A DNA stretch of 64,000 nt, from NCBI GenBank assembly GCA_029580855.1, contig JAKPQH010000069.1, positions 1 to 64,000 on the forward strand, given 5' to 3'. Below are positions 15,225-26,253 of the stretch, in pieces. The DNA comes from a bacterium (lineage in GTDB: Bacteria; Methylomirabilota; Methylomirabilia; Methylomirabilales; 2-02-FULL-66-22). The translations under genes and the position numbers were made by a program. Each line of letters begins with the position of its first letter. Position 1 is the stretch's first letter. The notes under the pieces are model-generated. The model did no database searches. It had not been told where the DNA came from and saw nothing but the letters and a program-made list of their open reading frames with translations.

Positions 15225-17036
15225 ATGCCGAGTCCCAGATTCCCAGCGACGGCAACACTCCTGAATGCCAAGCGCTGCCCGTTGGACAAATTCGATGCGC
15301 TCTTCACCAAGATCACCCAAGAGCGACGAGTCCGGGACGGCTATTTCGTGCACGATCACCCCGACGAGGCACGCGTCCTCTTTGTCGTCAACGGCTCCCC
15401 CTACGGCGCCGGGCGCGTGGCCGGCGAGGCGTGCGCGTTTTCGGAGATCCACGAGTTCTTCACGGCCTATGCCGAACGTCCGGAATCGCCGCTGTCCTTC
15501 TTTGTGGCCGACAAGCGATTGCTGCTGGGTCTGATGGTCCTGTTTCGACACCGGCCGGCCCTGACGTACCGGACAAATCTCGTGGATATCTCGGACATCC
15601 TGGCGACGCTCGCGCAGCGCCGGACGGACCAGATCCTCTCGCTGCGGTCGGGGGGCGAGTGGGCCATCTCGCTCTGCACCAAGGGGCACCCCGTGGCGAA
15701 CTTCTTTGCGGCCGGCGCCGGGGCGCCGGCGGAACAACTCGAGCCCTACGTCCGAAGCCGGGCGGAGAGTGTGACGGTGGATGTGTATGAGGAAACCCGG
15801 GTCGGCCCCGCGGGTGACGTGATCCTGGTCACGCCGGAAACCCGCGGCCGGTTGGTCGAGGTGTTCCTCAAGGTGGCCGCCAGGGTCCGCGACGAAGAGA
15901 TGACGGTGTCCCCCATGCTGGAGGTGCCCGCGGCGTTCTCCGAAATGCCGCCGGTCGAGGCGCCCGGGGCCGCGTCGGCGGACCCGATCGAGGCCCCGCC
16001 GGTCGAACTCGCGGAGACGCCGCCCGTGGAGCTGGCCGAGATCCCGTCGGAGGATCTGCTCGAGGCGCCATTGATGGAACCGGCGGAGACGTCGGCCGCC
16101 CGGTTGATCGAGGCGCCGCCCGCGGTGCCGCCGGAGGAGGCTCCCGGGGCACCGTCCGCGCTTGGCGCCCCCGCGGCCGCCGACGTGACCCCCACGGCCG
16201 ATGTGCCGACGCTGGAGCCGCCGGCGAGCCTCGAGCCCGCGCCGGCACCCTTGGAGCTGGAGCCCCCGCTGCACGCCGCGCAGGCCGCCGCGGAGACGGT
16301 CGCGCACCCCGCGCCGATCTTCAAGGGGCCGGTACGGGAAGTCGTGCTGCTGCACGCGGACAAGCAACTGGGGGTGTTTTCGCTGGCTGCCGGTGAGGTG
16401 ACGATCGGCCGGACTCCGGCAAACACCATCGCCATCGACAACGCCGGTGTCTCCCGCCGGCACGCGGTGATTCGCGTCAAGGGCGACAAGGTGATCCTCG
16501 AGGACTTGGGCAGCGCCAACGGGACTTTTGTCCGCGGCCAGCGGATCGAGGAGTACGAGCTGCGGGACGGGGATGAGATCGCGATCGTGAAGCATCGGCT
16601 GCTGTACCGCGTCCCCAAGGACGCGGAGACCCAGGCCCGCATCGAACCCCTCCAGGATGTCGGGCAGAAGACCATGTACATCGATGCCGCATCCGTGGCG
16701 CAGGCGGTGGGCGGACGGCAGGGACTTCGCCCGGACGCGGCGGCGACCACGCTGCGCCCGAGGCTCATCCTGCCCGACCTGAAGAAGTTCCCGCTGGAAG
16801 AGGACGAGGTGAGGCTGGGCAGCAGCGCCGGCTGCCAGGTCCAGCTCTCGGGGATGTTCGTGGGCAAAGTGCACGCCCGGATCGTGCGCACCAAGGACGG
16901 GCAGCTCAAGATTCAACATCTCTCGGGCCTCGCGGGGACCCGGGTGAACGGCGAGAAGATCGCCGAGCATCTGCTGAAGCACGGGGACGAGATCGAAATC
17001 GGAAAGCAGAAACTGCTCTTCAGGCTCGAACGTTGA
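15225..17036 (+). CDS. Double FHA-domain protein with a long acidic/proline linker
   Basis: 603 residues from ATG 15225, preferred because GAGGAGGCACG precedes it. Three parts are visible. Residues 1-220 form an unrecognised globular domain (LDKFDALFTKITQERRVRDGYFV, DEARVLFVVNGSPYGAGRV). Residues 225-375 are a low-complexity linker rich in Pro, Ala and Glu with repeated PPVELAE-like blocks. Then come two FHA domains: residues about 385-460 with IGRTPANTIAI, VSRRHAVI and LGSANGTFV, all phosphothreonine-binding residues present, and residues about 510-600 with LGSSAGCQVQL and GKVHARI, where the usual S-R-x-H is changed to G-K-V-H. The first FHA probably reads phosphothreonine; the second may be structural. 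Likely part of a Ser/Thr phosphorylation pathway with the PP2C gene. Confidence 0.85.
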   Translation: MPSPRFPATATLLNAKRCPLDKFDALFTKITQERRVRDGYFVHDHPDEARVLFVVNGSPYGAGRVAGEACAFSEIHEFFTAYAERPESPLSFFVADKRLLLGLMVLFRHRPALTYRTNLVDISDILATLAQRRTDQILSLRSGGEWAISLCTKGHPVANFFAAGAGAPAEQLEPYVRSRAESVTVDVYEETRVGPAGDVILVTPETRGRLVEVFLKVAARVRDEEMTVSPMLEVPAAFSEMPPVEAPGAASADPIEAPPVELAETPPVELAEIPSEDLLEAPLMEPAETSAARLIEAPPAVPPEEAPGAPSALGAPAAADVTPTADVPTLEPPASLEPAPAPLELEPPLHAAQAAAETVAHPAPIFKGPVREVVLLHADKQLGVFSLAAGEVTIGRTPANTIAIDNAGVSRRHAVIRVKGDKVILEDLGSANGTFVRGQRIEEYELRDGDEIAIVKHRLLYRVPKDAETQARIEPLQDVGQKTMYIDAASVAQAVGGRQGLRPDAAATTLRPRLILPDLKKFPLEEDEVRLGSSAGCQVQLSGMFVGKVHARIVRTKDGQLKIQHLSGLAGTRVNGEKIAEHLLKHGDEIEIGKQKLLFRLER

Positions 17037-17045
17037 CCTGAGTTC

Positions 17046-17765
17046 ATGCACCTCGACGTGCTTTTCCTGCCGCTGGAGCTGGACGCCCGCGCTCGCCCGC
17101 AGCGCGCCGCCGTCGTGATCGACGTGATCCGCGCGACGACGACCATCGTGACCGCCTTTCGACAGGGGGCCCGGTCCGTCTCGCCCGTGGCCGGGGTGGA
17201 CGAGGCCCGGCGGGCTCGGGAGTGCGTCCCGCGCGCGTTGCTGGCCGGCGAGCGCGGCGGGCGATGTCTTCCGGGGTTCGATCTGGGCAATTCGCCGCGC
17301 GAGTTTACGCCGGAGGCGGTGCGGGGGCGGGACATCATCCTGACCACCTCCAACGGCACGAAGACCCTGCGCGCCGTCCAAGAGGGGCGATCCGTCGCCA
17401 TCGGGGCCTTGCTCAACCGCGCCGCCATCGGACGCTGGCTGCTCGCCCGGGCAGAGGACGCCCTGATCGTCTGCTCCGGCTACGAGGGCGTCTTCTCGCT
17501 GGAGGACGCGGTATGCGCGGGCGCTGTCGTGGACGTCCTGGCTCGGGGGGGGCCGGCGGTGACGCTGGGAGACGGGGCCCGAGCCAGTCGGGTGCTCTGG
17601 GCCCATCATGCGCACGATCTGCCGGGTCTGCTGCGCGGAACGGGCTGGGGACGGCACATCGTGGAGATCGGCCTCGGCGCCGATCTGGACGTGTGCGCAC
17701 AGCTCGACACCACGGACGTGGTGCCGGTGATGACCAGCGGCCGCATCGCTCTGTCAAGCGGCTGA
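17046..17765 (+). CDS. ComB-like 2-phosphosulfolactate phosphatase family protein
   Basis: 239 residues. Family marks: AAVVIDVIRATTTIVTAF near the N-terminus, LLAGERGGRCLPGFDLGNSP, then IILTTSNGTKTLRAV and VCSGYEGVFSLEDAVCAGAVV. ComB enzymes remove phosphate from 2-phosphosulfolactate in coenzyme M-type pathways, but many bacterial homologs occur where coenzyme M is not made and act on unknown phosphates. Here it follows the FHA gene by nine bases and has no sulfolactate gene next to it, so the true substrate is open. Confidence 0.85.
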   Translation: MHLDVLFLPLELDARARPQRAAVVIDVIRATTTIVTAFRQGARSVSPVAGVDEARRARECVPRALLAGERGGRCLPGFDLGNSPREFTPEAVRGRDIILTTSNGTKTLRAVQEGRSVAIGALLNRAAIGRWLLARAEDALIVCSGYEGVFSLEDAVCAGAVVDVLARGGPAVTLGDGARASRVLWAHHAHDLPGLLRGTGWGRHIVEIGLGADLDVCAQLDTTDVVPVMTSGRIALSSG

Positions 17766-17778
17766 AAAAGCCCAGCCG
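17759..17778. terminator. Possible hairpin between convergent genes
   Basis: CGGCTG, an 8-base A-rich loop, then CAGCCG, lying between the ends of the ComB-like gene (plus) and the small CxxC gene (minus). Read on the minus strand the loop gives a U-rich segment, but there is no proper U-tail on either side. Weak terminator at best. Confidence 0.3.
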
Positions 17779-17779
17779 G

Positions 17780-18118
17780 TCAGTGAAACCGCCCCGCGAC
17801 GGCTTTTCCGCCAAAAAAGTCGTCGAGGATCTCGTCGTCGTCCAGGAAATCTCCCAGGCGATGGTAGCGGCGGACGCTGTCCACGCCGACCGTGAAGCCG
17901 AGGTAGAACGCCGTGGCCTCGGGGATCGTCATGGACGTCTTCTGCGAGATCGTCTGGATCGTGTGCTCCATGTCCGGGAACGATTCGCGGCACCCCGCGC
18001 ACGTCCCGGTGAAGCGAAAGACCAGCTCGCCGTTCTCGCCGCGAACGATCCGCACGTGCTCGTCGTTGTCCCAACCGGGCACGAACAGCGGCGACCCTTC
18101 CCCCTTGGACTTGGCCAT
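17780..18118 (-). CDS. Small unknown protein with a C-x2-C pair
   Basis: 112 residues from ATG 18118 behind AGGAGA. I do not recognise a family. The N-terminal half (LFVPGWDNDEHVRIVRGENGELVFRFTGTCAGC) is beta-rich and ends in TGTCAGCRES, a C-x2-C that could bind metal or be redox-active. The second half is helical (MEHTIQTISQKTSMTIPEATAFYLGF) and finishes with an acidic FLDDDEILDDFFGG tail. No signal peptide or membrane segment. The quality of the ribosome site and the lack of low-complexity sequence argue that it is real. Confidence 0.6.
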   Translation of the reverse strand: MAKSKGEGSPLFVPGWDNDEHVRIVRGENGELVFRFTGTCAGCRESFPDMEHTIQTISQKTSMTIPEATAFYLGFTVGVDSVRRYHRLGDFLDDDEILDDFFGGKAVAGRFH

Positions 18119-18401
18119 ATTTTCTCCTAGCACTCCGACCGTTCCCGGTGGGAGCCAGCGCGTGGCGCGGCGGCCGGGCCCTCTCCGCGCCCCCGGACAC
18201 TTCCCGGAGGCGAGCGGCGCCGAGCGCGGTCCCCGCCCCGCGCCGGGCCGGCCGGCCTGACGGTGTGGTTACATATCACAAGTTGGGGTGGCGTCGCCAG
18301 CGCCAAGCGGTTGTCCTGGGATAACGTGCCGGGAAAAACCGGCAACGCCACACGGGGCTGCAACGACATCCACGAAGGGCCCGGCCGTTTCGTAGGGGCT
18401 C
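18119..18401. other. Intergenic region with small hairpins
   Basis: Between two minus-strand genes. It contains TGCCGG-GAAAAA-CCGGCA near 18333 and other GC stems, no T-run. An AT-richer patch TGTGGTTACATATCACAAG near 18263 stands out and may belong to the promoter of the small CxxC gene. Nothing more can be assigned. Confidence 0.35.
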
Positions 18402-19691
18402 CTACCGGGGGGGCGGCGGGGAAGCGGCGGCGGCGAAGGCGTCGGCCATCCGGATGCGCTCCGCGACCGGCGGGTGCGTGTACAGGAGCTGTACGATCCA
18501 GCGCGGCGGGTTGAGGTCCGCGAGGTTGGAGCGGGCCAGGTCCACCTCTGCGCGGATGAAGGCGGCCGGGTTTCCCGTGAGCTCCAGCGAGGTCCGGTCC
18601 GCCTGGCGCTCGAAGCGCCTCGACACGGCGTTCTGGATGGGCAGGCCCACGAGGTTCAGCACGAAGAGGACGAGGAGGAAGAGGGGCAGGCCGGCGATGT
18701 CGGCGGGCCCGGTCAGATGAAACGCCCGCCGCTCGGCGGCCCAGGCCAGGACCCGCGCGCCGCACCAGAGCAGCACGGCCAGCCCGGCCAGCGCCAGTCC
18801 GATCCCCTTCCAGATGTGCGCGTGCGTCCAGTGACCCATCTCGTGGGCGAGGACCAGCTCCACGGCGGCGGGGTCGCTCCGCGCCACGAGGTTGTCGTAC
18901 AGTACGATCCGTTTTGTGGCGCCCAGACCGGTGAAATACGCGTTGCCTTTCTTGGTCCGGCGGCTGGCGTCGGCCTCGTACACCTGCTCGACGGCGAGGC
19001 CGGCCCGGTCCGCCAGGGCCAGCGCGCGATCTCGGAGCGCCGAGTCCCGGAGGGGCCGGATGGTGTTGAAGAGGGGGTCAATCACGACGGGCGCCAGCGC
19101 CACCAGCACGACCACCACCAGGCCGCCCAGAACCCAGGCGGGCAGCACCCAGCGGCCCGGATAGCGGCGCCAGAGCAAGGCGAGCAGGGAGCCGAGCAAA
19201 ACCGCCAGGGCCACGGAGATCGCCGCACCCTTGGCACGGTCCAGGAGCCAGGTCCCCGCGGTCTGCGTCGAGAGGCCGAAAGCGTGCTCGCGCACGAACC
19301 CGGCGTAGTAGCCCAGCGGGAGCGTGAGTATCTCGAAGGCCACGGCAAGCAGGGCGATGTACGCGGCGACCGCCAGCGCCGGGTGGGCCGGAGCCAGGCG
19401 TACGGCCAGGTTACGGAGGGCGGCCGAAGCCGGGGTGAGCACGAGGAACGAAAGCAGCGCCAGCCGCAGGAGGGTACCCGCCACGAAGAGCCAGTAGCGG
19501 CCGTGCGTGTACGTCCGACCGCGGGCCACGTCTTCCGGCGTGAAATGCGCCGCGATCTCCGGCGGGAGATTGTCGGGCGACGCGGCAGCCCATGCGGAGG
19601 GGGACGGCGCCATGGACGAAGTCATGGGGACGGCGGCCACCGCCAGAGCGAGCGCCAGCCATCTCGGAAACACGCGACTCAACACAGGCAC
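18402..19691 (-). CDS. Ste24-like M48 membrane metalloprotease
   Basis: 429 residues with an N-terminal signal-like segment and about six further membrane segments. The zinc site is LAHEMGHWTHAHIWKG (HExxH). The third ligand is the Glu in NAVSRRFERQADRTSLELTGN. The order of domains (N-terminal TM bundle with GYYAGFVREHAFGLSTQT, then the protease domain with IVLYDNLV) is that of the CAAX prenyl protease 1/Ste24 branch. Bacterial members act in membrane protein quality control. The C-terminus ends with YTHPPVAERIRMADAF, also typical. The upstream gene is 42 bases away, so the two may be one transcript. Confidence 0.9.
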   Translation of the reverse strand: MPVLSRVFPRWLALALAVAAVPMTSSMAPSPSAWAAASPDNLPPEIAAHFTPEDVARGRTYTHGRYWLFVAGTLLRLALLSFLVLTPASAALRNLAVRLAPAHPALAVAAYIALLAVAFEILTLPLGYYAGFVREHAFGLSTQTAGTWLLDRAKGAAISVALAVLLGSLLALLWRRYPGRWVLPAWVLGGLVVVVLVALAPVVIDPLFNTIRPLRDSALRDRALALADRAGLAVEQVYEADASRRTKKGNAYFTGLGATKRIVLYDNLVARSDPAAVELVLAHEMGHWTHAHIWKGIGLALAGLAVLLWCGARVLAWAAERRAFHLTGPADIAGLPLFLLVLFVLNLVGLPIQNAVSRRFERQADRTSLELTGNPAAFIRAEVDLARSNLADLNPPRWIVQLLYTHPPVAERIRMADAFAAAASPPPPR

Positions 19692-19733
19692 GATACGGCA
19701 CCCCAGGACCGCGCGGAGCTGCGCGCGATTCCC

Positions 19734-20678
19734 TCATTCGCGCCGGAGCTCGAAGAACTGGCCCTCCGGGCTCACGGTGAAGCGCACGCGGCTTCCCATG
19801 GGCTCGAACGCGTAGAACTGGATGCGGTTCTGTGCCGCGCGCAGGATCGGCGGCGGCACCTGTACGAAGAAATCGCCGTCCTCTTTCCAGAACTTGTACC
19901 GCTCGGGCACCAGATACACCGGACGCAACCCGCCCCCCTCGATGCCGACGGCGAACAGCCCGGGCAGGACGGCGACGCCCTGATCGTCCACATCGCGGTA
20001 AAAGTACACTTCCCCGCGGGCTTCGTTGACGGTGGGCTGGGAGCCGGTCGCCAAAACGGTGGACTTGCCGCCGTCGGCGGAGAATCTCTCGATGCGCTCG
20101 ACGTTTCGGTCAACCGACTGGTCCTTGACGGGCCGGCCGGAATCCACCTGACAGATGAACCACTCCCCGTGGCTCGCCCAGACGGGTCGCCCCTCGATCG
20201 TGGCCAGCCGTTGTGTCCGCTGCCACCCATCGTGGGCCGCCCACAGGTCTCGGGATACTCCCCCATCCCCGGTAGGTCGCAGGTTGACGATCAGCAGGGG
20301 ATTGCCGCGCGGAGAGCGGTACTCCTCACGGGCGATGGAGACAAACTTGGTGGGGACAAAGCCCGATTCCTCGTCGTTCACGCGGATCTTGACCCACACC
20401 TCCCCGTGCTCGTCCAGGACGAAGAGGGGCTGCGACCGTCCGGGACGCCGGCCCGGTACTTCGTATGTCTCGCCCGGTCGCGCGGTCTGAATGACCCGGC
20501 CGGACACGTGGGGCGTCTGGCGGATCTGGACATCTCGGCCCAGCACCAGGGCGTCGGCCGCTTCCAGCGCGGATGGCTGCCGCCACAGGAAGAGCACCAA
20601 GACCGTCACCCAAGGCCACAGGCGATTCCGTCGGAGTGCAGGGCGCGACCGGCGCGCCGGTCTGTCCCGGAATGGCAT
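19734..20678 (-). CDS. Exported protein with an SH3-like N-terminal domain
   Basis: 314 residues from ATG 20678 (further ATGs at 20708 and 20723 are possible). A basic stretch and one hydrophobic segment (LWPWVTVLVLFLWRQPSALEA) act as signal or anchor. Residues about 40-105 resemble a bacterial SH3 (GRDVQIRQTPHVSGRVIQTARPGETYEVPG...GFVPTKFVSI), a fold that binds peptidoglycan or peptides. The rest is beta-rich with no known motif (GLFAVGIEGGGLRPVYLVPERYKFWKEDG), possibly a propeller-like domain. Periplasmic; function unknown. Confidence 0.65.
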   Translation of the reverse strand: MPFRDRPARRSRPALRRNRLWPWVTVLVLFLWRQPSALEAADALVLGRDVQIRQTPHVSGRVIQTARPGETYEVPGRRPGRSQPLFVLDEHGEVWVKIRVNDEESGFVPTKFVSIAREEYRSPRGNPLLIVNLRPTGDGGVSRDLWAAHDGWQRTQRLATIEGRPVWASHGEWFICQVDSGRPVKDQSVDRNVERIERFSADGGKSTVLATGSQPTVNEARGEVYFYRDVDDQGVAVLPGLFAVGIEGGGLRPVYLVPERYKFWKEDGDFFVQVPPPILRAAQNRIQFYAFEPMGSRVRFTVSPEGQFFELRRE

Positions 20679-20862
20679 ACGTGTTGAGGTCCCTGTCGGG
20701 CGGGCCATGATAAAGCACCGCATGCGGGAACGGCGCTAGGATGGCGGAAGCAGGCCCGAAAGTCAATCACTACATCGCCAGCCCGGTTTCACCGGCGGGG
20801 CGGGAGCAGTCGGCGGTGGCGACGCGCCCGGGTTCCCCCCGGGCGCGGAGGGGTCGAGCGGT

Positions 20863-23322
<2,460 letters not shown>

Positions 23323-23394
23323 TCACCGGAAAGGGCTCACACACGGGGAGTCCGTCCTCCGGAGCGTGCTCCCTGCGGGTGATACCCGTGGTGC

Positions 23395-23424
23395 TTGACA
23401 CAAGAGACCGGGAAGGCCTATCCT
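23395..23424 (+). promoter_or_regulatory. Probable promoter of the secreted hydrolase
   Basis: A perfect TTGACA at 23395-23400, 18 bases, then TATCCT at 23419-23424. The leader to the ATG at 23680 would be about 250 bases, long enough for post-transcriptional control, though no known riboswitch was recognised. Confidence 0.5.
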
Positions 23425-23679
23425 CCGCAACAGAGGCGCGAGAGTCGAGAAATGCCGCCACGGCATGGTTCACGGCATTTCGGACCTGCGGTCACCGACG
23501 TGGGCGGTTGTGGTGTCCTCCGACCTCGAGTCTTCTATCCGCGTATACCCACCCGCATCTCCGATGAGCCCGCCGACCAACACAGCACTCCACGACCTCG
23601 CGGTCCTCCGCGTGCGGTCCGTCGCCGTCGGCCGTCCCGATCGTTATTCCAAACCCCGGTGTGCGGGAGGTTATCATCC

Positions 23680-26046
23680 ATGGAAGGATCGAAATGGCTG
23701 CGACCGTTGACTGGGTTGTGCATCGTGACCTTGATGCTTCCGTTTGCCTTCACGCCAGCTGACGCTCGCGTGACGCGGATCGAAATCCTGGAGCGCGGCC
23801 CCTTCGCCATCACCGCGGAGGAGCCGGGCGGGATGTCATTTGGGGATGTGGGGCCATACGAACGGATCAAGGGCCGTTTGTATTATGCCGTGAATCCGGA
23901 CAACCGGTTCAACCGCCAGATCGTGGATCTGCAACTGGCGAAGACCGGGCAGTTGCGGCGAGACGTCTCGGTGGTGCACACCACGACGCCCGGCTACGTC
24001 GAGGAGGTTGTGGGCGAAGATGCCCGGAACGCGAAGGGCGAGGTGGAGTTTTGGGGCGACTTCCTGCTCCTCAAACCGGTGGACATGAGCAAAGGGAATC
24101 ACCGGCTCCTTTACGACGTGAACAACCGTGGCAACCTCCGCATGCTCGAATACTACAACGACGCCGTGAGCACAAACAATCCGACGACACCCGCGCACGC
24201 GGGGAACGGCTGGCTCATGCGGGAAGGCTACACCCTCCTCTGGACCGGTTGGAACTGGGACGTGGAGAGCCCGAGTGCGACCAACCCACCCCAACGGATC
24301 TTTCTCCCGATCATCGTGAATCCGGACGGCAGCCCCCTGGTGGAGTTGATCAACGCCGAATTGACGGTGCAAACGAAGGACGGGATCGGGGTCGAGTACC
24401 TGGCGTGGGGCAACAGCCGCTGTTACTCGGTGGCAGACGACACGGCGGTGATGACGGCCCGGGACGACGTGGATGTCGATCGCGGCCATCTGGCTCCGCG
24501 GGAGACGATTCCTCGCGAAGCGTGGAAATTCGTAAAGCTCGGCTCGGGCCGTACCATCGTGACCGATCCGGCACTCGCCGCAAACGCGGTGCAATACCCG
24601 TTCAAGAAGGGGAAAATCTACGAGGTGCTATACCACGCAAAGAATCCCCGAGTCGTGGGTCTCGGCTTGGCCGGCATCCGGGACGCCATGTCCTTCTTCC
24701 ACTATGAAACCCAGGACGACTACGGCACCCTCAACCCTCTGGCGGTCCCGAGGGGGAAGGCGAGGAGGATGAAGGCCGACCCCGAATACGCCTACATCTT
24801 CGGGATCTCCCAGTCCGGGCGGGTCATCACCACGATGATCTACCAGGGTTTTCACGTAGACGAAAAAGGCCGGATGGTCTTCGAAGGGGCCCGGCCGGAT
24901 GTGCCCGGCGGAGGCAAGGGCGCGTTCAACTACCGCTGGGCCCAAACCACCCATCACCCGAAGCACATCGAGGCCAACTACTTCCCCGCCGACCACTTCC
25001 CGTTCAATTTCACCGAGGACGGGGAGTACCAGATCGATCCCTATCGGTGGCGGTTGGGGATGTTTGGCGATGTGTTGGCCGTGGCCAAGCGGCTGCGCCA
25101 AATCCCGAAGATCATGATGACCAACCATGAAACAGAGTACTGGACCCGCGCCGCCTCTCTCGTCCACACGGACGTATTCGGTCGCATCGACAAGGGGCAC
25201 GATTCCCATCGCTTCGTGCGCTTCTATGCCATCAACGGCTCACAACACGGGTCGCCGAGCGTCAGCTCGAAACGGACGGTTGCCAATGACTGGCACTCGG
25301 ACGGGTTTGTCGAGCACCGGCCGGTCGGCCGCGCCCTTCTCAGAGCCCTCGATCGTTGGGTGGCGCACGGGACTCCGCCCCCGGCGACGAAGGTCCCCAA
25401 GATCCGGAACGGCGAACTTGTGACCGTGGAGAAGCACGCCGCGGACTTTCCCAAGATTCCGGCCTATGTCTACAACGGGGTGACGTTCCCGGCAGTCTAC
25501 CATCCAGCGGCGAATCTCAAGCCGCCGCGTGCGGACTACGGGCCGCATTTCTTCATGCCCATGCCGTGGCCGTGGGATGAAGTACCGGTGGCCTATTCCG
25601 GCTACCAAGACGCGCAGCACGTGCCGCCGACCTACTTCGGCCCGCCGTACGAGACCCGGGTCCCATACTTTGACGAAGACGGGAACGGTATCGGCGGGAT
25701 CCGGATGGTCGAGTTAGAGGTGCCGCTCGGGACCTACCAGGGCTGGAACCCGCGGTGCCCATCCTGTGGCGCGACGAATTACCTGCAGCCGTTCAACGTG
25801 TCCTTCTGGCCCTTCGCGGCGACCAGGGCCGAGCGGCTGGAGAACGGCGATCCGCGCCTGTCGATCGAAGAACGGTACACCGGGCTCAGTGATTACGTTG
25901 CGAAGGTGGCGAGGGCCGCCGCCAAACTGCGAGCGAAGGGTTTCATTCTGGAGGAGGACGAGGCGGCGATGGTGGAGAAGGCGGGCAAGCTGGTCTGGCC
26001 GCCGGTGCCAACAGAAGAGTACCCGTTCTGGAAGATGAACCCATAG
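23680..26046 (+). CDS. Secreted alpha/beta hydrolase domain protein (Abhydrolase_10 type)
   Basis: 788 residues from ATG 23680 with GGGAGG upstream. A signal peptide covers residues 1-29 (LCIVTLMLPFAFTPADARV). The sequence follows the large 'alpha/beta hydrolase domain-containing' family: VTRIEILERGPFA at the start, LLYDVNNRGN, GYTLLWTGWNWD, then the nucleophile elbow IFGISQSGRVITTMIYQGF with the catalytic Ser in GISQSG. Acidic and His partners are probably in GHDSHRF or the NGSQHGSP region. The substrate is unknown; the export signal points to an extracytoplasmic ester or lactone. It is longer than many relatives, with an extra C-terminal segment containing a C-x2-C (NPRCPSCGATNY). It appears monocistronic, with its own promoter and a strong terminator. 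Confidence 0.85.
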   Translation: MEGSKWLRPLTGLCIVTLMLPFAFTPADARVTRIEILERGPFAITAEEPGGMSFGDVGPYERIKGRLYYAVNPDNRFNRQIVDLQLAKTGQLRRDVSVVHTTTPGYVEEVVGEDARNAKGEVEFWGDFLLLKPVDMSKGNHRLLYDVNNRGNLRMLEYYNDAVSTNNPTTPAHAGNGWLMREGYTLLWTGWNWDVESPSATNPPQRIFLPIIVNPDGSPLVELINAELTVQTKDGIGVEYLAWGNSRCYSVADDTAVMTARDDVDVDRGHLAPRETIPREAWKFVKLGSGRTIVTDPALAANAVQYPFKKGKIYEVLYHAKNPRVVGLGLAGIRDAMSFFHYETQDDYGTLNPLAVPRGKARRMKADPEYAYIFGISQSGRVITTMIYQGFHVDEKGRMVFEGARPDVPGGGKGAFNYRWAQTTHHPKHIEANYFPADHFPFNFTEDGEYQIDPYRWRLGMFGDVLAVAKRLRQIPKIMMTNHETEYWTRAASLVHTDVFGRIDKGHDSHRFVRFYAINGSQHGSPSVSSKRTVANDWHSDGFVEHRPVGRALLRALDRWVAHGTPPPATKVPKIRNGELVTVEKHAADFPKIPAYVYNGVTFPAVYHPAANLKPPRADYGPHFFMPMPWPWDEVPVAYSGYQDAQHVPPTYFGPPYETRVPYFDEDGNGIGGIRMVELEVPLGTYQGWNPRCPSCGATNYLQPFNVSFWPFAATRAERLENGDPRLSIEERYTGLSDYVAKVARAAAKLRAKGFILEEDEAAMVEKAGKLVWPPVPTEEYPFWKMNP

Positions 26047-26056
26047 ACAACCTGCG

Positions 26057-26100
26057 GACCCAGAGCTGTGGGGCGATGCATCCCCACGGCTCTGGGTCTT
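26057..26100 (+). terminator. Strong hairpin terminator after the secreted hydrolase
   Basis: Arms 26057-26073 and 26082-26098 pair over 17 positions with one mismatch (GACCCAGAGC ... GCTCTGGGTC), with an 8-base loop CGATGCAT. Only TT follows, so termination may need Rho or rely on the long stem. Confidence 0.6.
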
Positions 26101-26253
26101 GGAATTCCGCCTCCGGGATGCCATTCCCACCCGCGCTGCCCATTCGTCGAGGAGAGCGCCGGCCGCGGGGGTCCGACCCGACACGGTAGGGATCGGGTCA
26201 CCGGGCGGCTTGCCGCCTTATCGAAAAACTGAACTGACCGAGGGAGCGCTGCC

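Noticed and set aside
23395..23679. Extension of the secreted hydrolase to an upstream start
   Set aside because: It would bury the signal peptide internally; GGGAGG precedes ATG 23680, and the extension coincides with the promoter.
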